From contig CAKSAM010000044.1 in assembly GCA_934436245.1 (NCBI GenBank), positions 1-18,100 on the forward strand: 18,100 bases of DNA, in the 5' to 3' direction. Shown here piece after piece: positions 1 to 6,200 of this stretch (its first letter is position 1; each line of letters begins with the position of its first letter). Position numbers and translations under genes: made by a program. The notes beneath the pieces were generated by a model that was given only the letters and a program-made list of their open reading frames with translations, was not told where the DNA came from and ran no database searches. The DNA comes from an uncultured Acetatifactor sp. (GTDB lineage: Bacteria > Bacillota > Clostridia > Lachnospirales > Lachnospiraceae).

Positions 1-666
1 TACAAATACGTATTGGGACAGGGAAAATTCTATCGCAATTTTTTAAACAGTATGTGTGTATCCGTAGCATCCGTGCTTATTGCAGCAGCGATTGCTTCGG
101 CTCTGGGATATGTAATTGCAAGATTTGATTTCCCGGGGAAAAATTTCCTGTTTGGATTTATCGTCTTAACAATGATCGTGCCGGGACTGACACTAATCGT
201 TCCACAGTATGAACTGGCGGTAAAAATACGTGTAATCAACTCTCTTGCAGGACTGGTTCCTTTTTATGCAGCATGGACAATTCCTTATTCAACATTTATG
301 ATAAAGGGTTTTGTGGAAGGGATTCCCAGAGAATTGGATGAAGCAACTTATATGGATGGTGGAAGTGTTTTTACGGTTTTCGGAAGGATCATAATTCCCC
401 TTGCGAAACCCGGAATCGCTTCGGTATCTATTTTCAATTTTTTGACTGCATGGGAGGAATTTCCTTGGGCGAATACGGTTTTAAATGATAATTTGAAACG
501 GACAATGCCGATTGCAATCTCCGGATTTTTCGGAGAACATCAATTTACACAGTGGGGCTATGTCTTTGCATTGTCAGTATTTAGTCTTTTACCCATACTT
601 ATCGTGTTTATCTGCTGCCAGAAATTCTTTGTGGCAGGTCTGACAAGTGGCAGTGTAAAAGGCTGA
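1..666 (+). CDS. Carbohydrate ABC transporter permease (MalG/UgpE type), 5' end outside window
   Basis: Inner-membrane subunit of a sugar-importing ABC transporter of the CUT1 type. The frame is open from base 1, so the N-terminus lies upstream; the TTG at 13 is internal, not a start. Visible are several hydrophobic spans and the EAA loop that docks on the ATPase, around IPRELDEATYMDGGS (bases about 325-370) followed by IIPLAKPG. The C-terminus FVAGLTSGSVKG is typical of this family and shows that the 3' end is intact. The substrate cannot be read from the permease alone. The partner permease and binding protein would be expected just upstream. No ATPase follows it, as is usual for CUT1 systems that share an ATPase. 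The family call is secure; the substrate is not. Confidence 0.93.
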   Translation, partial: YKYVLGQGKFYRNFLNSMCVSVASVLIAAAIASALGYVIARFDFPGKNFLFGFIVLTMIVPGLTLIVPQYELAVKIRVINSLAGLVPFYAAWTIPYSTFMIKGFVEGIPRELDEATYMDGGSVFTVFGRIIIPLAKPGIASVSIFNFLTAWEEFPWANTVLNDNLKRTMPIAISGFFGEHQFTQWGYVFALSVFSLLPILIVFICCQKFFVAGLTSGSVKG

Positions 667-688
667 TACCATATATTACCTTTCCTTT

Positions 689-718
689 GCGGTGTTTACA
701 GTTGCTGGTAAACACCGC
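689..718 (+). terminator. Perfect 11-bp inverted repeat; probable permease terminator stem without its T-run
   Basis: GCGGTGTTTAC (689-699) and GTAAACACCGC (708-718) pair perfectly around an 8-nt loop, 23 nt after the permease stop. A rho-independent terminator would be expected here, but the stem runs straight into the recombinase remnant (TATGACG...) where a T-run should be. The inference is that an insertion or deletion removed the T-run. Confidence 0.5.
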
Positions 719-719
719 A

Positions 720-1079
720 TATGACGATTTATCCGAACGAATAGAAAGAGCTTATGAAAAGATTTATGAATTGAAGGTTGAAATGGAAGAATTAGATACC
801 AGAATTGTAAATGCTCAAAAGGATAAATTATCAGCTAGTAATATTTATTTACAAGCATTTGTACAGTTGTATGATGTAATGACAGATGCAGAAAAGAAAC
901 AGATGTATTCACATTTGTTAAAAGAAGTACAGATTTTTGAAGCACCAAAAGAGAATGGTCAGATTATTAAATCTCTCAAATTTACATTTCCGATTGATGA
1001 TACAGGAAGGACAGAATTTTGTGTGGATGAAAATTTGACAGTTGAAACGGTTGTATGGCTGCAAAAGGTGGCAGTTTAA
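720..1079 (+). pseudogene. C-terminal remnant of a large serine recombinase
   Basis: About 119 codons resembling the tail of large serine (resolvase/invertase type) recombinases carried by Firmicute mobile elements. The pattern is a coiled-coil stretch (DDLSERIERAYEKIYELK...), then QLYDVMTDAEKKQMYSHLLKE, then a short beta region and TVETVVWLQK near the end. The catalytic serine domain, recombinase domain and zinc ribbon are all missing. The frame can be read back to TTG 687, but that part is the hairpin of the preceding gene, and there is no ribosome site. It is an inactive fragment marking a former mobile element. It could only be something else if a short ORF here has been recruited to a new use. 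Confidence 0.72.
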
Positions 1080-1095
1080 TGATTGAGATTAAGAT

Positions 1096-1132
1096 AAAAA
1101 AGTTCGGAAACTCAGTGTTTTCGAACTTTTTT
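1096..1132. terminator. Rho-independent terminator after the recombinase remnant
   Basis: An 11-bp stem with one G-U pair (1101-1111 with 1117-1127, loop TCAGT) is flanked by an A-run on the left and six T on the right, so it could work in both directions. It insulates the regulator gene that follows. Confidence 0.85.
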
Positions 1133-1135
1133 ATA

Positions 1136-1197
1136 TTGAATATGTGATTACTATGATGTAATATATTTCATAATAATGAAATTTATAATAATGAAAT
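1136..1197 (+). promoter_or_regulatory. Promoter and candidate autoregulatory operator of the XRE gene
   Basis: TTGAAT (1136-1141) and TAATAT (1159-1164) are separated by 17 nt. Immediately after the -10 box, a 13-bp word ATAATAATGAAAT occurs twice (1170-1182 and 1185-1197), 15 bp apart. The first copy is also part of an inverted repeat TTTCAT-AATA-ATGAAA (1166-1181). The position over the expected transcription start suits repression by the HTH protein encoded just downstream. Confidence 0.55.
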
Positions 1198-1213
1198 ACG
1201 GAGAAAAAATAAA

Positions 1214-1576
1214 ATGACTATCAGTGAAAGAATATTAAAAGTGTTAAAAGACAGAAACATGACACAGGTTGAATTCGCAAAACAGGTTGGAATTGCGACT
1301 AGTACGATCAGCGAATGGAAGAAAAAAAAGACCAATCCTACAGCCGATAAGATTATGGATATCTGCAATGTATTACAGATTACCCCAGAGCAGCTTCTTA
1401 CCGGAAAGGGAATTGAAGCCGAGGAAGAGATTGTTGCGGCAAGCCCGGAGAGCCGGTTTACACCTTATGACATTCAACTGATTGAAGACTACCATGGCCT
1501 TAAAGAAGAGCAGAAGAAGAGACTGATGGCTTATGTGGAGGCTTTGAAGAAAATAGAAAGCCTGGAAAACATGTAG
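1214..1576 (+). CDS. XRE-family (Cro/CI-type HTH) transcriptional regulator
   Basis: A 120-residue DNA-binding protein. Residues about 4-62 form a Cro/CI helix-turn-helix: ISERILKVLKDRNMTQ, then the recognition region VGIATSTISEWKKKKTNP, then ADKIMDICNVLQITPEQLL. The C-terminal ~50 residues (YDIQLIEDYHGLKEEQKKRLMAYVEAL in outline) form a short helical tail, a common layout for small phage- or island-derived regulators. The start ATG at 1214 has GGAG 10 nt upstream. The gene is intact, although everything around it (recombinase stump, ORF6N and DUF4143 remnants) is decayed. It likely binds the repeats in its own promoter; other targets are unknown. Confidence 0.9.
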   Translation: MTISERILKVLKDRNMTQVEFAKQVGIATSTISEWKKKKTNPTADKIMDICNVLQITPEQLLTGKGIEAEEEIVAASPESRFTPYDIQLIEDYHGLKEEQKKRLMAYVEALKKIESLENM

Positions 1577-1578
1577 TT

Positions 1579-1603
1579 GTGAAGTCGCAAATTGCGACTT
1601 CAC
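1579..1603. repeat. 25-bp palindrome between the XRE and ORF6N genes
   Basis: GTGAAGTCGCAA (1579-1590) and TTGCGACTTCAC (1592-1603) are perfect inverted arms around one base. It ends two bases before the AAAGGA ribosome site of the ORF6N gene. The 19-bp core AAGTCGCAA-N-TTGCGACTT recurs inside the ORF6N coding sequence (1827-1845). It has no T-run, so it is more likely an operator or an RNA hairpin that masks the ribosome site than a terminator. Confidence 0.75.
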
Positions 1604-1616
1604 GAAAGGACGGTTT

Positions 1617-1948
1617 ATGGGAGAAGTATTAGGATTAAATACAGTAGATAATATCATAAATAGTATTTACATAATTCGTGGACAGCAAGTTATGCTGGAT
1701 TCTGATTTAGCAAAAATATATGGCTATGAGGTAAAACGATTAAATGAACAGGTAAAAAGAAACATTAAGAGATTTCCAGAAGATTTTATGTTTCAGTTAG
1801 TTGAAAGTGAAATTCCAGATTCTTTAAAGTCGCAATTTGCGACTTTAAACATTAATGAAAATAAACGTGGTATGCATATAAAAGAAGATGCCATATGTAT
1901 TCACTGAACAGGGAATTTATATGTTGGCTATGGTATTAAAAGGAGAGT
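1617..1948 (+). pseudogene. ORF6N-domain (phage KilA-N/Bro-like) protein, frameshifted and truncated
   Basis: The N-terminal part reads as an ORF6N DNA-binding domain: IYIIRGQQVMLDSDLAKIYG, then VKRLNEQVKRNIKRFPEDFMFQL and LKSQFATLN. The frame then breaks. Near 1879-1887 the expected continuation (MPYVFTEQGIYMLAMVLKG) appears in a different frame from 1888, and the first frame ends at 1907. Homology stops around 1948, where the sequence changes to a DUF4143 fragment in a third frame. ATG 1617 has AAAGGA at 1605-1610. Such proteins are common in phages and integrated elements. As read, only a 96-residue truncated product would be made. Confidence 0.8.
1823..1849. repeat. 27-bp palindrome inside the ORF6N coding region
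   Basis: TTTAAAGTCGCAA (1823-1835) and TTGCGACTTTAAA (1837-1849) are perfect 13-bp arms around one base. It encodes SLKSQFATLN and shares the 19-bp core with the palindrome at 1579-1603. Confidence 0.75.
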
Positions 1949-1955
1949 TGGCAGA

Positions 1956-2189
1956 ATGGGTGATAAGGAAATTGATTTTGTATGCGACAAGCGTGGTGAA
2001 AAGCTGTATGTGCAGGTCACATATTTGTTGGCATCGGAGGAAACCATTGCTCGAGAGTTTGGTGCATATGATAACGTCCGCGATAATTTCCCGAAGTATG
2101 TAGTTTCTCTTGATGAACTTGATATGAGCCGAAATGGTATTAAGCACCGAAATATCTGCGATTTCCTCTTAGCTGAGGAATGGAACTAA
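1956..2189 (+). pseudogene. C-terminal fragment of a DUF4143 AAA-type ATPase
   Basis: 77 codons starting at an ATG and matching the end of ATP-binding proteins with a DUF4143 nuclease-like C-terminal domain. GDKEIDFVCDKRGEKLYVQV has the D/E-x-D and Q-V pattern of that domain, followed by REFGAYDNVRDNFPKYVVSLDE and IKHRNICDFLLAEEW at the end. The AAA ATPase core (Walker A and B) is absent. An AGGAG about 10 nt upstream could allow translation, but that stretch is part of the truncated ORF6N sequence, so the site is probably chance. The fragment is fused directly to the ORF6N remnant. Confidence 0.75.
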
Positions 2190-2294
2190 ACATGCATTTT
2201 GGTGATTGTAATAAGGCATCCCAGCAATAACCTGATCCCTTCGAGGATGGTCATATTCCCTGGATGACATTATGCGTCGTCTGGGCAATGAGGT
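2190..2294. other. Short unassigned segment between converging genes
   Basis: No gene, tRNA or terminator was recognised. A plus-strand frame from about 2255 reads DDIMRRLGNEVYALRSKFRP and runs into the 3' end of the opposite gene. It has no start or ribosome site and may be debris from the accessory region. Confidence 0.3.
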
Positions 2295-2816
2295 CTATGC
2301 ACTCAGATCCAAATTCCGCCCGATCACTGCGGCAGCATCGGCGGATTTTTTATTCTGCTGATAAGGATTGCTCTCGTCACTGTAGCTGATCTTGGTTGTG
2401 GTGGTGCCGCCGGCGGTGTAGACAGTGCCGCATTCAGGGCATACCGCGGTCCGCAGGGACACTGTGGCGGAGAGAACTTTGCCGTTGTTCTGTGCAGCTT
2501 TGTTGTAGGCATTGGATACATGCTCCTGCTCATGGGCGCGCACCCTGGAAGCGGAAGCCTGTGGAGAGATATGGGCTGCAGATTTGAAAGAGACCATCTC
2601 ATCGGAACCGTCCTGATATTTGCGGTTCTTGCAGGTCTCACATTCCGCGGGAGAAGATTTCCTGCCGAGCTTTTCCACATCGGATTTCCCGGGATTTACT
2701 ACCATACCCTTCTCTTCGGGCCGTGCGGAAGATACCGCACCGGTAGAATAACCGTATCCGTAATTGCCGCTCAGACTATAATTAGTATAATTACCGATTC
2801 CGTAAATACCTGTCAT
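2295..2816 (-). CDS. Putative zinc metallopeptidase-like protein with HEQEH and two CxxC motifs
   Basis: A 173-residue protein with no signal peptide or membrane span. Residues 1-30 are rich in Gly, Tyr and Ser. A CETC pair lies at 59-62, a zincin-type HEQEH at 95-99 within RVRAHEQEHVSNAY, and CPECG at 126-130, followed by a Thr/Gly-rich stretch (YTAGGTTTT). HExxH with a preceding RAHE resembles the SprA-related family; that link is tentative. The cysteine pairs could bind a structural zinc. AAAGGAG lies 8 nt before the ATG. Its upstream neighbour on the same strand is the FolC-like gene, whose stop is about 80 nt away and is followed by a strong hairpin, so the two are probably separate units. 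The substrate is unknown and activity is not proven by the motif. Confidence 0.7.
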   Translation of the reverse strand: MTGIYGIGNYTNYSLSGNYGYGYSTGAVSSARPEEKGMVVNPGKSDVEKLGRKSSPAECETCKNRKYQDGSDEMVSFKSAAHISPQASASRVRAHEQEHVSNAYNKAAQNNGKVLSATVSLRTAVCPECGTVYTAGGTTTTKISYSDESNPYQQNKKSADAAAVIGRNLDLSA

Positions 2817-2856
2817 GGGACTTCTCCTTTCTGCGTAATGTTTTGCTACTCTTCTA

Positions 2857-2893
2857 TTGCCCTCATTGTAGCACCTGTATCTGATGAGGGCAA
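2857..2893 (-). terminator. Strong hairpin right after the FolC-like gene
   Basis: A perfect 10-bp stem, TTGCCCTCAT (2857-2866) with ATGAGGGCAA (2884-2893), and a 17-nt loop, starting one base past the stop codon. There is no clear T-run on the minus strand, so it may stabilise the mRNA end or be a weak terminator. Confidence 0.5.
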
Positions 2894-2894
2894 G

Positions 2895-4286
2895 TTAAGA
2901 TCGCTGAAAAATCCGCTCTACTTCGGAAATTACCGAAGTTGTTCCCAGGATTACAATGGGATCCGGACAAGAACCTGTCAGAGTCAGTGCATGTTGCACG
3001 GAATCCGTCCATATCGTGCCAATACCCTCTTCTGCCAATGATTCCTGCTGTTTTGGGGAAAAATGATAATGTGTATTCCCGGATTTGGTGAGAATGATTC
3101 GGTTCGCAACTTCCCTCATGGACCGGACCACACCGGCATAATCCTTATCCTCAGGAATTCCCACAATAACAGTACAATTCGAAATCCCAAGATGCCGCAG
3201 AACTTCTTTTACATTTTCACAGCTGGCGGAATGGATGCACGCATCCAGTAGGATCAAAGGGTCCGAACTTAGAATCTCCATCCGCCCCGGATGATGGATC
3301 GCAGACAGCTGGCGGCGAATTTGATTGCATATTGTATCTGAAAATATATCCGGAGTATCGGATTCCCGGCAAAGATCCGCCATGACATCCACACATACAG
3401 CAAGTGCCAGTGCACAGTTTTTTGCCTGATGTTCTCCCAATAACGGAATCTGTAAATTCGGATAAATGTTATCTCCGATCACCACATCAAACTGCATACC
3501 GGAACAGGTATAGTGGATATTTTCTGCCTGGAAATCCCGACCGTAAAACTTATAAGGAACCTGTAACATTTCGGCACGGCGCACCAGAACCTTCAGTATT
3601 TCCGGTTCCTGTTCGGCAAAATACACGCACTTCTGCTCTCCGGTGATAACATGGGATTTATCCTCTGCAATGGCAGCTAACGTATCTCCCAGCTCTCTTG
3701 TATGCTCTAAGAAAATCCGGTTGATCACAGCATAATCGTGACGAATGTTGTTCACATCATCATATTTTGCACCCTTTCCGCATTCGAATACATTGAAATC
3801 TGTATGCTTTTCCGAAAAATAAGTCAGTGCCAGGTCCGCCTGAATGCCCATGGGGCTGATACACACCGACTCTGGCAGATCGGAGGCAATGTCCAGAATC
3901 TCCGGCTGGATCTCTGCCATCAGACGGCAAAAGTCGGCTTCCCTGATCATGGTATCATTGACGCGGAAGCGCTCTCTGAAATCCGTGATATGAGGACTGG
4001 TCATCAGTCCTACGGTATAATTTGTCTGCAGGATCCGGGAAATCATATTGGCAACGGAGCCTTTTCCCTTGCTTCCGGTGACGACGACACAGGGAGTGAT
4101 CGATTTCTGCCGGAGTAGAGATCTCGTCAGCTCAGGATGTCTTTTTCCGGCATCCTTTGCGGCATAGTCCTGATGTGTGGCAGCCCACAGATAGGAAGCA
4201 TAGACGAAGTCTTCCGCTTCTTTCTGTGAAGTGAACTTATGAAATTCCAGTGGTGTTCCGGAAGCATTATTCATAAAAATAAGCAT
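2895..4286 (-). CDS. FolC-like Mur ligase family protein (divergent folylpolyglutamate synthase paralog)
   Basis: A 463-residue ATP-dependent amide-bond ligase of the Mur/FolC fold. The P-loop VVVTGSKGKGSVAN (68-80) is followed by GLMTSPHITDFRERFRVND (93-111), ECGKGAKYDD (168-177), INRIFLEHTRELGDT (188-202), the lysine of AEDK (207-210), GEHQAKN (284-290) and HPGRME (332-337). These match FolC landmarks, but the FolC DGAHN block reads DACIHSA (348-354), and there is an unusual ~60-residue N-terminal extension. It is therefore probably not the housekeeping folate enzyme. It lies 85 nt downstream of a RimK-like ATP-grasp gene, suggesting a joint pathway that adds amino acids to an acceptor. Start is uncertain: the first ATG (4286) sits almost on top of GGAAAGG, while ATG 4274 is about 13 nt away. 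Confidence 0.82.
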   Translation of the reverse strand: MLIFMNNASGTPLEFHKFTSQKEAEDFVYASYLWAATHQDYAAKDAGKRHPELTRSLLRQKSITPCVVVTGSKGKGSVANMISRILQTNYTVGLMTSPHITDFRERFRVNDTMIREADFCRLMAEIQPEILDIASDLPESVCISPMGIQADLALTYFSEKHTDFNVFECGKGAKYDDVNNIRHDYAVINRIFLEHTRELGDTLAAIAEDKSHVITGEQKCVYFAEQEPEILKVLVRRAEMLQVPYKFYGRDFQAENIHYTCSGMQFDVVIGDNIYPNLQIPLLGEHQAKNCALALAVCVDVMADLCRESDTPDIFSDTICNQIRRQLSAIHHPGRMEILSSDPLILLDACIHSASCENVKEVLRHLGISNCTVIVGIPEDKDYAGVVRSMREVANRIILTKSGNTHYHFSPKQQESLAEEGIGTIWTDSVQHALTLTGSCPDPIVILGTTSVISEVERIFQRS

Positions 4287-4297
4287 ACCTTTCCGTA

Positions 4298-4351
4298 ACC
4301 TGCAATTTTACCGATACGATAGTATCGCATATTTCCGTATACTGTGCAGGT
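4298..4351 (-). other. Structured intercistronic spacer between the two ligase genes
   Basis: An outer 7-bp stem ACCTGCA (4298-4304) with TGCAGGT (4345-4351) encloses a perfect 6-bp hairpin CGATAC-GATA-GTATCG (4312-4327). There is no T-run. It may affect mRNA processing or relative expression of the two ligases. Confidence 0.45.
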
Positions 4352-4371
4352 ACAAATATGAAATGAGTTCC

Positions 4372-5223
4372 TTATGAAAAGTCTGATCGTATTGTTTCCA
4401 TGACTTTTGCTGCAACATTAATACCGGAGGCTTTTTCAATGCCTTCCAGTCCCGGCATAACGTTGATTTCACAAAAATAAGGTTTTTCTCTGCCAAAAAG
4501 CAGATCAATTCCCAGAAAATCCAGTCCGGTCTGTTCGTAAATATCTGCGGCTATGGTACGGATGCCGGGCGTGACAGGGTAAGGCTCTACCGAAGCGCCC
4601 AGAGCTACATTTGCACGGAAATCCCCCTGTGATCTGCGCTGCATACAGGCAACAGCTTCTCCGCGGATGCTGTAAAATCGCAGATCTCTGCCGTAGCTTT
4701 CCGAGATAAATTCTTCGAAGAGCCATTCCTTGGATGAAGGGTAGTTAAGAGAGAGTTCCTCATAAGAAGCTTTATCCCGGATGCAGACGATCTCCTCTCC
4801 CATGGAGCTTTCCAGTCCTTTACCGACAAAAGGAAGGCCCAGTTGTTCTACAATAGAAGAAAAAGGCAACAGTGAAGTTCCCAGAACATATTTCGGGATC
4901 AGAAAGGCTTCGGAATGAAGCCTTCGAACCTGTTCAAATTTATTAATATAGATATTATAAGCAGTTAAAGGATTATAGCTTCGGGTGGCAAGTGCATTGA
5001 TAGCATCCTTTTCCAGCCCCCATTTATAGCGATTGATGACAAAATCCACAGGTTTCAGTATTTTACCATGATTTGTAACACCCTGCGGAGAGACCATAGT
5101 ATCGTGGATCCCTACAATCTGCAGATTCATATCCAGGGCAGAAGCTTCCTGTACCAGACGATTGCAGGTATAAGCGTTGGTCATGGCATTATATTTTTCT
5201 ATGATATATCCTTTGATAGGCAT
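4372..5223 (-). CDS. RimK-like ATP-grasp ligase
   Basis: A 283-residue carboxylate-amine ligase that would use ATP to form an acyl-phosphate and join an amine. Family landmarks: the glycine-rich ATP loop around GKGLESSMGEEIV (134-146), FEEFISESYGRDLRFY (169-184) with the RD of RimK, FRANVALGA (202-210), GIDLL (238-242) and the metal-binding CEINVMPGLEGIEKASG (251-267), very close to RimK E-x-N-x-S-P-G. The frame stays open upstream to 5412, but I place the start at 5223: MPIKGYIIEKYNA begins the usual N-terminal fold and has GAGGTG 8 nt before it, while the upstream residues look like translated promoter DNA. RimK, LysX, MptN and CofF are relatives with different substrates, so the product is open. 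It is transcribed together with the FolC-like gene and divergently from xpt. Confidence 0.88.
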   Translation of the reverse strand: MPIKGYIIEKYNAMTNAYTCNRLVQEASALDMNLQIVGIHDTMVSPQGVTNHGKILKPVDFVINRYKWGLEKDAINALATRSYNPLTAYNIYINKFEQVRRLHSEAFLIPKYVLGTSLLPFSSIVEQLGLPFVGKGLESSMGEEIVCIRDKASYEELSLNYPSSKEWLFEEFISESYGRDLRFYSIRGEAVACMQRRSQGDFRANVALGASVEPYPVTPGIRTIAADIYEQTGLDFLGIDLLFGREKPYFCEINVMPGLEGIEKASGINVAAKVMETIRSDFS

Positions 5224-5256
5224 AAGACACCTCGTAATTTCAGTATTCTCATGGTT

Positions 5257-5285
5257 AACATAGCAAAATGTCGTCAAAATAGCAA
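5257..5285 (-). promoter_or_regulatory. Candidate promoter of the ATP-grasp/Mur ligase unit
   Basis: On the minus strand TTGCTA (5280-5285) and TATGTT (5257-5262) are separated by 17 nt and lie about 34 nt before the start codon. Both boxes are imperfect. Confidence 0.35.
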
Positions 5286-5302
5286 GAAATATAGTTCTTC
5301 TA

Positions 5303-5332
5303 TTGAAAAAGGAGTAATATCCTGCGTATAAT
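5303..5332 (+). promoter_or_regulatory. xpt promoter
   Basis: TTGAAA (5303-5308), 18-nt spacer, perfect TATAAT (5327-5332). Transcription would start near 5339, giving a leader of about 160 nt before xpt. Confidence 0.7.
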
Positions 5333-5353
5333 AAGAGACATAAGAGCATAAAA

Positions 5354-5461
5354 GTGGGATGATAATCCCACGATATGCGAATATTGGGTAGAATTGTGGT
5401 AGTGCGTAGCACGAAGCAATCCGTAGGTATTAAAGTCGGGGGCTTTTGACTCCGACATCAT
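5354..5461 (+). ncRNA. Structured leader of xpt, riboswitch-like candidate of unknown class
   Basis: Three consecutive hairpins: CCCA/TGGG (5367-5370 with 5385-5388, loop containing ATGCGAAT); a two-part stem ATTG/CAAT (5393-5396, 5417-5420) enclosing GTGC/GCAC (5402-5405, 5409-5412); and a 7-bp stem 5435-5441 with 5450-5456. ATGAT (5359-5363) can pair with ATCAT (5457-5461) and close the whole set like a P1 stem. An alternative 6-bp hairpin GTGGGA/TCCCAC (5354-5359, 5366-5371) would block both P1 and the first hairpin, giving two exclusive folds. It does not fit the purine riboswitch consensus. The first two hairpins have a diverged copy at 11995-12060. Confidence 0.5.
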
Positions 5462-5499
5462 TAAAATATATTAAGAAGAAACAAAAGAGGAGACATACA

Positions 5500-6078
5500 A
5501 TGAAATTACTCGAAGAGCGCATTCGCAAAGACGGTACAGTAAAAGCAGGAAATGTATTAAAAGTAGATTCTTTTCTGAATCATCAGATGGACATTGATCT
5601 GTTCAATGAAATGGGAAAGGAATGGGCGCATCTGTTCGCAGACCGTAAGATTACGAAGATCCTGACGGTGGAGGCTTCCGGTATCGGTATTGCCTGTGTG
5701 GCAGCCCAGCATTTTCATGTGCCTGTGGTATTTGCAAAAAAGTCCCAGTCCGTAAATATTGACGGCGAAGTATATTCCACTAAGATCGAATCCTTTACAC
5801 ATAAGAGGGTGTATGACGTGATCGTCTCCAAAAAATTCCTGCACCCCGAAGACCGTATTCTCATCATTGATGATTTCCTGGCCAACGGATGTGCACTGGA
5901 GGGCTTGATCGACATTGTCAATAAAGCGGGAGCTTCTGTGGAGGGTGTCGGCATTGCCGTTGAGAAGGGATTCCAAAAGGGCGGTGATCTGATCCGTTCC
6001 AAGGGTATCCGTGTAGAGTCCCTCGCAATTGTGGAAAGTATGGATGACAAAACCGGAGAGATCACATTTCGATCTTAA
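5500..6078 (+). CDS. xpt: Xanthine phosphoribosyltransferase
   Basis: A 192-residue cytosolic enzyme converting xanthine and PRPP to XMP and pyrophosphate in purine salvage. The length and the whole sequence match Firmicute Xpt: start [17 protein letters not shown] (23-31), VEASGIG (57-63) and the PRPP-binding loop [10 protein letters not shown] (121-130) with the adjacent acidic pair. The frame extends upstream to 5446, but ATG 5500 has AGAGGAG 8 nt before it and matches the family start. In many Firmicutes xpt is controlled by a guanine riboswitch; here the leader is long and structured but of another kind. The nucleoside-type ABC transporter that follows fits a purine import and salvage neighbourhood. 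No clear terminator of its own follows. Confidence 0.96.
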   Translation: MKLLEERIRKDGTVKAGNVLKVDSFLNHQMDIDLFNEMGKEWAHLFADRKITKILTVEASGIGIACVAAQHFHVPVVFAKKSQSVNIDGEVYSTKIESFTHKRVYDVIVSKKFLHPEDRILIIDDFLANGCALEGLIDIVNKAGASVEGVGIAVEKGFQKGGDLIRSKGIRVESLAIVESMDDKTGEITFRS

Positions 6079-6147
6079 GAGTTAGATAAGTTAGATACTA
6101 TTCAGAACCACATTCGCAAACGAGTTAATAAAAATTTAATACCTCTC

Positions 6148-6177
6148 TTGACAAAAAGTCAGACAAATGCTTATACT
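6148..6177 (+). promoter_or_regulatory. Strong promoter of the BMP transporter cluster
   Basis: Perfect TTGACA (6148-6153) and TATACT (6172-6177), 18-nt spacer, with an A/T-rich upstream stretch. Two inverted repeats overlap it: TGAC-AAAAA-GTCA (6149-6161) over the -35 box and AGTCA...TGACT (6157-6161, 6177-6181) bracketing the spacer and -10 box. These could be a repressor site. Confidence 0.75.
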
Positions 6178-6200
6178 GACTAATGTTGAGAGAGTACAAT

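Noticed and set aside
5224..5412. Extended N-terminus for the ATP-grasp protein starting at 5412
   Set aside because: The added 63 residues overlap the divergent xpt promoter and leader and have no family resemblance; ATG 5223 has a good ribosome site.
5359..5461. Guanine (purine) riboswitch before xpt
   Set aside because: ATAAT, GATATG and CCGAC words are present, but the invariant TTTCTACC junction and CCGTAAA loop in the right order are missing and the hairpins do not fit the two-hairpin kissing-loop layout.
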